This document shows positions 1 through 6,780 of a stretch of 14,582 bases of DNA, piece by piece. Source of the DNA: Alphaproteobacteria bacterium. GTDB lineage: Bacteria; Pseudomonadota; Alphaproteobacteria; UBA2136; UBA6156. The notes under the pieces were generated by a model that saw only the letters and a list, made by a program, of their open reading frames with translations, made no database searches and was not told the DNA's origin. The first letter of the stretch is position 1. Each line of letters begins with the position of its first letter. The DNA lies in the NCBI GenBank assembly GCA_027490875.1, contig JAIXXE010000168.1:1-14582 (forward strand), in the 5' to 3' direction. The translations under genes were made by a program, and so were the position numbers.

Positions 1-1488
1 CAGGCTACTGTGGCTGGGCCGGGGTTTATCAATCTTCAGCTTAAACCGTTGGCTTTGCTGAACGAACTGAGCCAGTTGCGCGCCAACCCAGCAGGCTATG
101 GGCAATTAACCCTTGGTAAAGGCCAAAAAGCCATTGTGGAGTTTGTCAGTATTAACCCCACCGGGCCGATTCATGTGGGCCACGGCCGCAATGCGGTGTT
201 TGGCGAAGCCATCGCCAAGCTGCTGGAAAAGGCTGGTTACGAAGTCTGGCGCGAGTATTTGGTCAACGATGCGGGCAACCAGATCCGGCTGCTGGTGCTT
301 AGCCTCTATGCCCGATACCGCGAACTGTTTGACGAAGAGGCTAGCATCCCTGCCGATGGTTACAGCGGCGCCTACCTGATTGAAATTGCAGAAAGCCTTA
401 AGGCGCGTGATGGTGCCAAGTGGTTGGCACTGCGCGATGAAGATACGCTGGTGAGCGAGTTACGAGCCTTTGCCGTGAACGCCTGCCTCGATTTTATCAA
501 GGCCGATATTACCACCTTGGGCATTACGTTTAACCGGTACTTTTCCGAGTTTGCCATGCATCAGGAAACCTCCCGTATGGCCGAAGCCGTCGGCAAACTC
601 CGCGCTATGGAGCTGGTGTATGAGGGCACTCTCCCACCGCCTAAGGGCAAGGATATTGCCAACTATCAACCCGTCGAGCTCACACTCTTTAAGGCTACGG
701 CCTTTGGCTTGCCGGAAGATCAGGCGTTGTTCAACCGCCGCGGTCAACCTACCTATTTTGGCCAAGATGTGGCCTACCATTACGACAAGCTGCAACGCGG
801 TTTTACCATGATGGCCACCGTCATCGGCATTGACCAAACTGGGGCCTTCAAGCCACTCAGCAAGGCCATCGAAGCCCTCTGCGGCCGCCCCGACGCCTAC
901 CACCCGGTGGCCTACGAAATGGTGAAGGTGCTCCGCAATGGCGAACCCGTGAAGCTGAGCAAACGCGCAGGCACTATTGTATTATTAAGCGACGTGTTGG
1001 CCGAAGTAGGCCCCGACAGCTTCCGTTTTGCCATGCTGGGCGTTAAGCCTACCACGCCCTTGGTGTTCGACCTCGCCAAGGCGGTAGAAAAGAATATGGA
1101 AAACCCCGTATTCTATGCCCAGTATGCCCATGCACGGTTGGCCAGTGTGCTGCGTCAGGCTGGTGGTTTAGGCTTGGCACTGCCGCCACTTCAGCTCTCT
1201 ACCTTTGATGAAACCACCCTAACACCCGCCGCCCTAACCGTGGCACGCCTGCTGATGATTTACCCCAGCATGCTCGAGCAAGCCGCCCGTTCGCTCGAAC
1301 CCCACCGCCTCGCAACCTATGCCACGCAGCTGGCTACGGCGGTGCATAGCTGGTACGCCGCTGAAAAATGGCTCGATGACGCGCAGCCCACGGCCACAGC
1401 CACCCGCTTGCACCTCGCGCTGGCTACCCAAGGTATTCTGGCCGATGTGTTGGGGATGTGTGGCGTTTCAGCACCAGAGACCATGTAA
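1..1488 (+). CDS. argS: Arginyl-tRNA synthetase, 5'-truncated by window edge
   Basis: This class I synthetase charges tRNA-Arg in the cytoplasm. The reading frame is open from base 1, and the first residues (VAGPGFIN) belong to the end of the ArgS N-terminal domain, so the true start lies upstream; the GTG at 10 is internal. The HIGH motif reads HVGH at 172-183 inside a typical PTGPIHVGHGRNAVFG context. The KMSKS-type motif reads KLSKR at 952-966. The C-terminal DALR anticodon-binding domain begins near NPVFYAQYAHAR, and the protein ends in VSAPETM, close to the usual ArgS C-terminus. About 495 residues are visible, and the missing part should be the tRNA-recognition N-domain. It heads the visible part of a co-directional run with the SPOR protein and nagZ. 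The family call is secure. Confidence 0.98.
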   Translation, partial: QATVAGPGFINLQLKPLALLNELSQLRANPAGYGQLTLGKGQKAIVEFVSINPTGPIHVGHGRNAVFGEAIAKLLEKAGYEVWREYLVNDAGNQIRLLVLSLYARYRELFDEEASIPADGYSGAYLIEIAESLKARDGAKWLALRDEDTLVSELRAFAVNACLDFIKADITTLGITFNRYFSEFAMHQETSRMAEAVGKLRAMELVYEGTLPPPKGKDIANYQPVELTLFKATAFGLPEDQALFNRRGQPTYFGQDVAYHYDKLQRGFTMMATVIGIDQTGAFKPLSKAIEALCGRPDAYHPVAYEMVKVLRNGEPVKLSKRAGTIVLLSDVLAEVGPDSFRFAMLGVKPTTPLVFDLAKAVEKNMENPVFYAQYAHARLASVLRQAGGLGLALPPLQLSTFDETTLTPAALTVARLLMIYPSMLEQAARSLEPHRLATYATQLATAVHSWYAAEKWLDDAQPTATATRLHLALATQGILADVLGMCGVSAPETM

Positions 1489-1548
1489 GAGTAAGGGCCA
1501 GGTAAAATGGAAAGAGCCAATCACCATGCGATTAAGGTATAAATAAGC

Positions 1549-2289
1549 ATGAGTCCCTTTCTGTACAAATGGCTGAAGCTCAGCCTCGTCTCGCTGGTGG
1601 CCTGTGGTTTTATCGCCATGGCCATCTATGCCCTCATCAAGCGCGAAGACATTAAGGCCGCGCAGCTGGAGCCCCCCCTGATTGAAGTTCCGGGCCAAGC
1701 CCTTAAAACACGGCCAGAAAGCCCCGGTGGCCTCGAGTTCCCCAACCAAGATAAGTTGGTCTTCGACCTCTTGGAAGGCACGGCTGCCTCACCAGCCGAT
1801 GATGTGACCACCACCGCGGGCAATGCGCTGGTTAACACTGTGGCCGGGGCTGCTGCCGCAAGCAGTTTTGCGATGGCACCCACGCCCGTGACTGCCACCA
1901 CCCCCTCGGCCAGCGCGCCAGTCACGGCGGCGGTGGCTGATACATCATCCCCAACGTTAAAGTCGGTACCGGCCGCCAAGCCGTTGCCGCCGGTGGCTGA
2001 AGCTGCTGCAACCACGCCAGCCCAAGTGAAGCTCGTGGCAACTCCGGTCAAGGCCGCGGGCAGTTGGTCTGTTCAGCTTGCCGCAGTCGCCAGTGAAGCC
2101 GATGCCCGCACCACCGCCCGCCAACTGCAAGGTAAGTTTAAGGCATTGGAACCCCTAACCGTGCGCGTGGTGGCTGCCCCCGGAGGCCAGCGGTTCCGCG
2201 TTCAATTTACCGGCTTAGCAACCCGCAATGCGGCCCAGGCAGTCTGCGATAAGCTTGGCACCCAGCCCTGCTTTCCAGTCGGGAAGTAG
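1549..2289 (+). CDS. Membrane-anchored SPOR-domain protein
   Basis: The 246-residue protein has a short cytoplasmic N-terminus, one transmembrane segment at about residues 10-30, and a conserved juxtamembrane stretch (PGGLEFPNQDKLVFD, residues 59-73) typical of the SPOR protein found between argS and nagZ in alphaproteobacteria. A long Ala/Pro/Thr/Val-rich, probably disordered periplasmic linker (about 75-168) follows, then a C-terminal SPOR domain (about 171-244, starting GSWSVQLAAV). SPOR domains bind glycan strands stripped of stem peptides at division sites, so a septal or wall-remodelling role is inferred. AAGG at 1534-1537 lies 11 nt before the ATG. Domain architecture is clear; the exact role is not. 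Confidence 0.9.
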   Translation: MSPFLYKWLKLSLVSLVACGFIAMAIYALIKREDIKAAQLEPPLIEVPGQALKTRPESPGGLEFPNQDKLVFDLLEGTAASPADDVTTTAGNALVNTVAGAAAASSFAMAPTPVTATTPSASAPVTAAVADTSSPTLKSVPAAKPLPPVAEAAATTPAQVKLVATPVKAAGSWSVQLAAVASEADARTTARQLQGKFKALEPLTVRVVAAPGGQRFRVQFTGLATRNAAQAVCDKLGTQPCFPVGK

Positions 2290-2305
2290 CACACGCTAAG
2301 CCAGT

Positions 2306-3376
2306 ATGTCGCACCTCGCTCCGCTGATGCTGGGCCTGAAAGGCCCTGTGCTAACCCCCGAGGAACGGGATTATATTCAAGCTAAGCGCCCTTTTTCCTT
2401 CATCCTCTTTGCACGGAATATTGTTTCTCCCTCGCAGGTGCAAACCTTAACAGAGGAACTGGCAGAACTATCTGCAACCCCGGTACCCCTGATAGCTGTA
2501 GACCAAGAAGGCGGGCGGGTGCAGCGCCTGACCTTTGGCGGCATTCTGCCTCCTGTTCAGGTCTACGGGCAGTGGTACCATACCAGCCCTGAAGCAGCCG
2601 AAGAAGCCACCGAGCTTCACGCCACTCTCCTGGCCGCCCAATTACGTGCGGTTGGGGCCACGTGGCTGTTGGGGCCGTGCCTCGATTTAGCCCTCCCGGC
2701 AACGCATGCGATTATTGGCAATCGGGCTTTCGATGCCAACCCGGCTGTGGTGACACGGCTTGGCGCAGCATTTTTGCGTGGCGTGCGGGCGGGGGGCTGC
2801 TTGGCCTGTATGAAACACGCCCCCGGCCATGGTCGCGCCACCGCCGACAGCCACATCGAACTTCCAACAGTTCAGGCCGATTCCGCCACGCTGCTGGCCG
2901 ATGCCAGCCCATTTGCTGCCCTTGCCCGTTTGGCCGATTTTATCATGACGGCGCATATTCGCTTTCCAGCACTGGATGCCGAGAACCCTGCTACCTTTTC
3001 TCCAGCAATTTTAAAACTCATGCGCCAAACATGGGGCTTCAATGGCTTGATTGTGGCCGACGACCTAGGCATGCATGCCCTGCAAGGGCCATACCCCCAA
3101 CGCGCCGAACGCGCGCTGGCAGCGGGCTGCGATGCCGTCATCACCGCGCTTTCGGTGGTGCGCAGCGGGATGGCTGGCACGGTGTGGGACGCAGCAAATT
3201 TTACCGCCCTGCAACAGGCCACGTTACCGCCGATGAGCCCTGCAGCAGCAGCCATGGTGCAGGCCCTTAAGTTGCCAGATGCGCTAAGTGAACCAGCCCA
3301 TGCCGAAAAAGTTGCCCGCTTCCGCGCCCTCTGGGCTTCCCGCCCAGCCGGAATTGACGCACCCTGCACGGTGTGA
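2306..3376 (+). CDS. nagZ: Beta-N-acetylhexosaminidase NagZ (GH3)
   Basis: NagZ removes N-acetylglucosamine from anhydro-muropeptides during peptidoglycan recycling in the cytoplasm. The 356-residue protein has the GH3 hallmarks: DQEGGRVQR at residues 66-74; KHAPGHG at 170-176 followed by DSH at 181-183, the acid/base Asp-His pair of NagZ; and ADDLGM at 251-256, carrying the nucleophile Asp. The usual KHFPGHG has Ala in place of Phe, an unremarkable change. No signal peptide is seen, as expected for NagZ. The ATG is 16 nt after the SPOR gene stop, and the TGA stop overlaps the GTG of the next gene. Position beside a SPOR protein fits a wall-metabolism group. Confidence 0.96.
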   Translation: MSHLAPLMLGLKGPVLTPEERDYIQAKRPFSFILFARNIVSPSQVQTLTEELAELSATPVPLIAVDQEGGRVQRLTFGGILPPVQVYGQWYHTSPEAAEEATELHATLLAAQLRAVGATWLLGPCLDLALPATHAIIGNRAFDANPAVVTRLGAAFLRGVRAGGCLACMKHAPGHGRATADSHIELPTVQADSATLLADASPFAALARLADFIMTAHIRFPALDAENPATFSPAILKLMRQTWGFNGLIVADDLGMHALQGPYPQRAERALAAGCDAVITALSVVRSGMAGTVWDAANFTALQQATLPPMSPAAAAMVQALKLPDALSEPAHAEKVARFRALWASRPAGIDAPCTV

Positions 3377-4185
3377 AGCTGCTGGTAAGCCTTTTGCTAT
3401 TACCCCTTGGCGTGGCCTTGCTGGCCCTGCTGGCGTTGATAGGCTTGGTTTGGCATCGGCGCTATCAAGGTGGCCTTAAAGGTCTGCAAGGGGTTGCGTT
3501 ACTGGGCGGAGTGTTTGCTGGGTTGTTGGTGTGTAGCATGCCCATTACGGGCCAAGCTCTGCAAAGTATGCTGGCAGGGATGATCCATGGGCGGCAGTTG
3601 GCAAACCCTGCCGAAGCTCAAGTCATTGTTGTGCTAACCGGGGGTATGGTGAACACTGGCCCGATTGGTTGGCTGCCAGGGCCTGAAAGCATTCAGCGGC
3701 TGATGATTGGCTACGAACTGCAACACAGCATCGACCTACGCATCCCCGTGATTGTGAGCGGTGGCTATACCCGTGGCGTGCAGGCGCCATCCGAGGCCCG
3801 CGCCCTGGCCGAATTTTTTGCCCGTCAACGCAGCGAAGTTACACCAACGGAACTGGAAGAGGTCAGTACCGATACCGCCGAAAGTGCCGTACAGTTGGCG
3901 CCAATACTGAACGCACGCGGAATCCGTAACGTCTTGCTGGTCACCAGCGATATCCACATGCCACGGGCTTTGGCCGCATTCCGGGCCCGTGGTATCGATC
4001 CAATCCCAGCGCCGGCCATTACGGTGCCGACCGATACGGGGCTGATGCCCTGGTTGCCCAGCGCCCGTGGGCTAGCCTTAACCAGCGAGGCGGTGACCGA
4101 ATTCTATGGTATTTTGGGTTACCTGCTTTTGGGGAAGATACGTTGGGCCGATTTGCAATACGCCCCGCTTGAGGTCAAGGTTTAA
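3373..4185 (+). CDS. YdcF/ElyC/SanA-like DUF218 membrane protein
   Basis: The 270-residue protein begins with two transmembrane segments (about 3-26 and 40-58), followed by a DUF218 domain. Visible motifs are VIVVLTGG (84-91), IPVIVSGG (124-131), an STDTAESA stretch (165-172) matching the family's E..S.NT.EN pattern, and VTSDIHMPRALAAFRARG (190-207), which carries the conserved T/S, H and R. Family members ElyC and SanA affect envelope integrity and peptidoglycan or lipid-carrier metabolism in enterobacteria; the substrate here is unknown. The start is GTG, with GTGA (3373-3376) overlapping the nagZ stop, so translation is probably coupled. The domain call is firm, the function is not. Confidence 0.88.
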   Translation: MKLLVSLLLLPLGVALLALLALIGLVWHRRYQGGLKGLQGVALLGGVFAGLLVCSMPITGQALQSMLAGMIHGRQLANPAEAQVIVVLTGGMVNTGPIGWLPGPESIQRLMIGYELQHSIDLRIPVIVSGGYTRGVQAPSEARALAEFFARQRSEVTPTELEEVSTDTAESAVQLAPILNARGIRNVLLVTSDIHMPRALAAFRARGIDPIPAPAITVPTDTGLMPWLPSARGLALTSEAVTEFYGILGYLLLGKIRWADLQYAPLEVKV

Positions 4186-4202
4186 CAGAAAAGGAAAATG
4201 AC

Positions 4203-4436
4203 ATGGGTCTTGGTCTACCAGAATTACTGATTATTTTAGTGATTGTGTTTTTGGTTTTTGGTGCGGGCAAGCTGCCCGACGTGATGAGCCAGCTAGGCAA
4301 AGGGGTGCAGGCCTTCAAGGATGGTGCAACGGAAAAGCCGGTTGCCCTAAGCAAGGCTATCAAACCTAAACTGGCTGCGCAAAAGGCTTCTGGAAAAACC
4401 AAAACGGCCACCAAAGCCCCACGGCGTAAAGCCTAA
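4203..4436 (+). CDS. tatA: Twin-arginine translocase subunit TatA
   Basis: TatA oligomerises to form the membrane-crossing part of the Tat system, which exports folded proteins. The 77-residue protein has the expected form: an N-terminal transmembrane helix (about 5-20), the FGAGKLPD hinge, an amphipathic helix (LGKGVQAFKDG), and a basic Ala/Lys/Thr-rich C-terminal tail. AAGGA at 4191-4195, 7 nt before the ATG, supports this start over the out-of-frame ATG at 4198. It is followed by tatB and tatC in the usual order, with short gaps. Confidence 0.96.
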   Translation: MGLGLPELLIILVIVFLVFGAGKLPDVMSQLGKGVQAFKDGATEKPVALSKAIKPKLAAQKASGKTKTATKAPRRKA

Positions 4437-4441
4437 GATGC

Positions 4442-4636
4442 ATGCTGCCCGAGATTGGCTTGCTGGAAATCTTGGTGGTGGCGGTGGTCGCCATGCTGGT
4501 GCTTAAACCCCATGATTTCCCGCTGGTGATGCGCAAACTCGGCCTCTGGAGCTCCACCGCACGGCAAAACCTGCACGGGATGTATCAGGGCTGGCTCGAA
4601 CAGGCCGACCAACAGACCAAACAAAACAAGCCCTAA
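4442..4636 (+). CDS. tatB: TatB-like twin-arginine translocase subunit, very short
   Basis: TatB works with TatC as the receptor for twin-arginine signal peptides. This 64-residue protein has a TatB-like N-terminus with a Glu early in the membrane helix (LPEIGLLEILVV), a hydrophobic helix to about residue 21, and a hinge reading LKPHDFP where GP.DLP is usual. A short amphipathic stretch (VMRKLGLWSS) and a polar tail follow. It is much shorter than enterobacterial TatB (about 170 residues) and lacks the long C-terminal region. Its position between tatA and tatC is the main support. The ATG at 4442 is chosen because the one at 4438 is in another frame. Only 5 nt separate it from tatA and 2 nt from tatC. 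Confidence 0.85.
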   Translation: MLPEIGLLEILVVAVVAMLVLKPHDFPLVMRKLGLWSSTARQNLHGMYQGWLEQADQQTKQNKP

Positions 4637-4638
4637 CC

Positions 4639-5340
4639 ATGACCCACTGGGCCGAACTTCGCTTGCGGCTGTTGGCCACATGCGGCGTTATGCTGGCCCT
4701 GATGCTGGTTGTTTTTTTGTTTAAAGAGTCGGTTCTTTCAGGGCTGCTTTACCCATTGCACGACGTGCTACCCGGTCAGTCAGTGCAAACCACGGCGGTG
4801 GCTGAATTATTTTTTACCTATCTACGCCTCGCAGGATGGGGCGGCTTTTTATTGTCACTGCCCTTTTTTTTCTGGCAACTCTGGGCTTTTTTGCTGCCGG
4901 GGCTTTACGCGCGGGAGCGTCGTGTGCTTTGGCCTGCGTTGGCGGCGGTTCCGGTGCTTTTTTATCTTGGTGCGGCCTTTGCCTTTAGCGTTTTGGCACC
5001 GTTGGTGCTGCAGTATCTATTGGGCTTTGCCCAAGCAGGTATTCTGGCGCAACCGCGGCTGGCCGACTATTTAAGTTTTCTGTTCACGCTCATGGCGTTC
5101 ACGGGCGCGGCCTTTAATCTGCCCGTGGTGCTGGTGTTAAGCATGGTGATGGGGTTTGTAACACCCGCGCAATTGGCCGCCGCCCGCAAGTGGGTGGTGG
5201 TAGGGGTTTTTGTGGTGGCGGCCGTTGCCACCCCGCCTGACCCCTTCAGCCAAACTGTGCTCGCCATCCCCCTCTTGCTGTTGTACGAAGTGGCGATTCT
5301 ATGGGGCAAGGTGCTTGAGAAGCGGCCCAAAAAGCGTTAG
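4639..5340 (+). CDS. tatC: Twin-arginine translocase subunit TatC
   Basis: TatC is the six-span inner-membrane core of the Tat translocase and recognises twin-arginine signal peptides. The 233-residue protein starts with HWAELRLRLL (the HLEELR motif), so residues H3 and E6 correspond to the conserved N-terminal pair. It then shows TTAVAELFFTYLRL, a P.FFWQLWAFLLPGLYARERR stretch with the second signal-binding Glu at E93, FNLPVVLVL, and the C-terminal ATPPDPFSQ..LAIPLLLLYE block. Six hydrophobic spans are visible. The N-terminus is only slightly shorter than in E. coli. It is probably co-translated with tatB and followed 10 nt later by serS. Confidence 0.97.
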   Translation: MTHWAELRLRLLATCGVMLALMLVVFLFKESVLSGLLYPLHDVLPGQSVQTTAVAELFFTYLRLAGWGGFLLSLPFFFWQLWAFLLPGLYARERRVLWPALAAVPVLFYLGAAFAFSVLAPLVLQYLLGFAQAGILAQPRLADYLSFLFTLMAFTGAAFNLPVVLVLSMVMGFVTPAQLAAARKWVVVGVFVVAAVATPPDPFSQTVLAIPLLLLYEVAILWGKVLEKRPKKR

Positions 5341-5350
5341 CGTAGCCCCC

Positions 5351-6607
5351 ATGCTAGACCGTAAGTTTATTCTCGAAAACCTCGACCTCATCAAAACCAA
5401 CATCGCCAACCGCGGGATGCAGGTTCGGCTCGATGAGTTTGTACAGTTGGAAACCCAGCGCAAGGCGCTGTTGCAACAGGTTGAAGCCCTGCGTGCCGAA
5501 GCCAACGCGCTGGCCAAAGGGGCAGGGCCGATTGAAGAAAAACGCGCCAAGGGGCAACAGCTAAAAGCGCAGGAAGCTACGCTCAATGACCAATTAAAAC
5601 AAACCGAGTCTCAGGCCGAAGCCATCTATCTGACCATCCCCAACCTCACCGCGCCAGAAAGCCCTGCTGGTGGCGAGGAATGCAGCCTCGATATCGCCCG
5701 TGGTAAAACCCCGATTCGGGAATTCAATTTTCCGCTGCAAGACCACATTACCCTGATGGAACGTCACCGCATGCTCAATCTGGCCGCTGGCGCCAAGGTG
5801 GCAGGCAGCGGCTTTTACTATTTTACTGGGGCAGGGGCGATGCTGGAATTGGCGCTGACCCGCTTCGCGCTCGACCATGTCATGAAGTCGGGCTACGTGC
5901 CCGTGATGACGCCCGATTTGGTCCGCGATAGCCTCATGGTCGGCGCGGGCTTTGTCCCACGCGGCAACGAGAGCAATACCTACCACCTCGAAGACTACGA
6001 CCTCAACCTCATTGCCACCAGCGAAATTACCCTGGTGGGGATGCATGCCGATGAGGTGGTAGACCTCGGCAAACCCATTAAATATGCGGGCCTGAGCCAT
6101 TGCTTTCGTTCGGAGCGCGCGCACGGCAGCGCCACCCGTGGCATCTACCGCGTGCACCAATTCACCAAGGCCGAAATGGTGGTGCTGTGCAAACCGGAAG
6201 ATGCCATAGCCCACCACTTAGAACTGCGTCGGCTGGAGCAGGAAATTTTTGACGCCTTGGAAATACCCTACCGCGTGCTGGAAATTGCCGCTGGTGACCT
6301 TGGCGCCGCTGCCTACCGCAAGTTTGATCTCGAAGCCTGGATGCCAGCGCGTAATGGCAGCGGCGACTGGGGTGAAATTACCAGCACCAGCAACTGTACC
6401 GAGTTTCAATCCCGCCGCCTCAACATTCGCTACCGCGATGAGGCGGGTAAACTTCAATACGCCGCCACGCTGAACGGTACGGCCCTTTCCGTCTGCCGTG
6501 CGATTGTCGCGATTGTCGAGAACCATCAACAGGCCGATGGCAGCATCGTCATGCCCCAGGCGCTTCATGCCTATTTGCCGCAGCAGTATTGGATTATCAA
6601 CAGTTAA
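5351..6607 (+). CDS. serS: Seryl-tRNA synthetase
   Basis: This class II synthetase charges tRNA-Ser, and tRNA-Sec if present. The start is the ATG at 5351, giving MLDRKFILENLDLIK, the canonical SerRS N-terminus and 418 residues; the frame stays open further upstream into tatC but that part is not SerRS. Residues about 27-100 form the antiparallel coiled-coil tRNA-binding arm. The catalytic core shows a TSEITL block (223-228), motif 2 FRSERAHGSATRGIYRVHQF (252-271), and motif 3 LNGTALSVCRAIVAIVEN (374-391), with the class II Arg at 383. No clear Shine-Dalgarno is seen in the 10-nt gap after tatC, so reinitiation after tatC is likely. It closes the plus-strand run. Confidence 0.97.
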   Translation: MLDRKFILENLDLIKTNIANRGMQVRLDEFVQLETQRKALLQQVEALRAEANALAKGAGPIEEKRAKGQQLKAQEATLNDQLKQTESQAEAIYLTIPNLTAPESPAGGEECSLDIARGKTPIREFNFPLQDHITLMERHRMLNLAAGAKVAGSGFYYFTGAGAMLELALTRFALDHVMKSGYVPVMTPDLVRDSLMVGAGFVPRGNESNTYHLEDYDLNLIATSEITLVGMHADEVVDLGKPIKYAGLSHCFRSERAHGSATRGIYRVHQFTKAEMVVLCKPEDAIAHHLELRRLEQEIFDALEIPYRVLEIAAGDLGAAAYRKFDLEAWMPARNGSGDWGEITSTSNCTEFQSRRLNIRYRDEAGKLQYAATLNGTALSVCRAIVAIVENHQQADGSIVMPQALHAYLPQQYWIINS

Positions 6608-6720
6608 TTAATTCATACTATCATAGAGTTAGAAGTTTTTATTAAGATTTCTAAGCGTTACAAAAATCACACATATTGCCCCTCATTGCACGTTAAGCAA
6701 GCAGTGAGAGCGTAAGGCGC

Positions 6721-6749
6721 TTGACAGGCGCGCCGTGCTGACCTCAACC
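6721..6749 (+). promoter_or_regulatory. Possible promoter of the autotransporter gene
   Basis: A perfect TTGACA -35 box lies at 6721-6726. The hexamer 17 nt downstream (6744-6749) is a poor -10, so only the upstream half is convincing. The predicted start would fall near 6756, about 25 nt ahead of the ATG. The region 6608-6670 between serS and this box is distinctly AT-rich and shows no clear terminator for the upstream operon. Confidence 0.35.
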
Positions 6750-6780
6750 TTGCGGCGTAACAACCAACAAGGAAATAATC

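Noticed and set aside
10..12. GTG as the start of argS
   Set aside because: The frame is open to base 1 and VAGPGFIN is internal to ArgS; the gene is simply cut by the window edge.
2872..3369. 165-residue minus-strand frame within nagZ
   Set aside because: Complement of the GH3 coding region with no motif or independent start signal.
5210..5350. Upstream extension of serS from 5210
   Set aside because: This part overlaps tatC in another frame; the canonical SerRS N-terminus starts at the ATG at 5351.
5594..6217. 207-residue open frame on the minus strand within serS
   Set aside because: Antisense shadow of conserved SerRS catalytic sequence, with no recognisable protein family.
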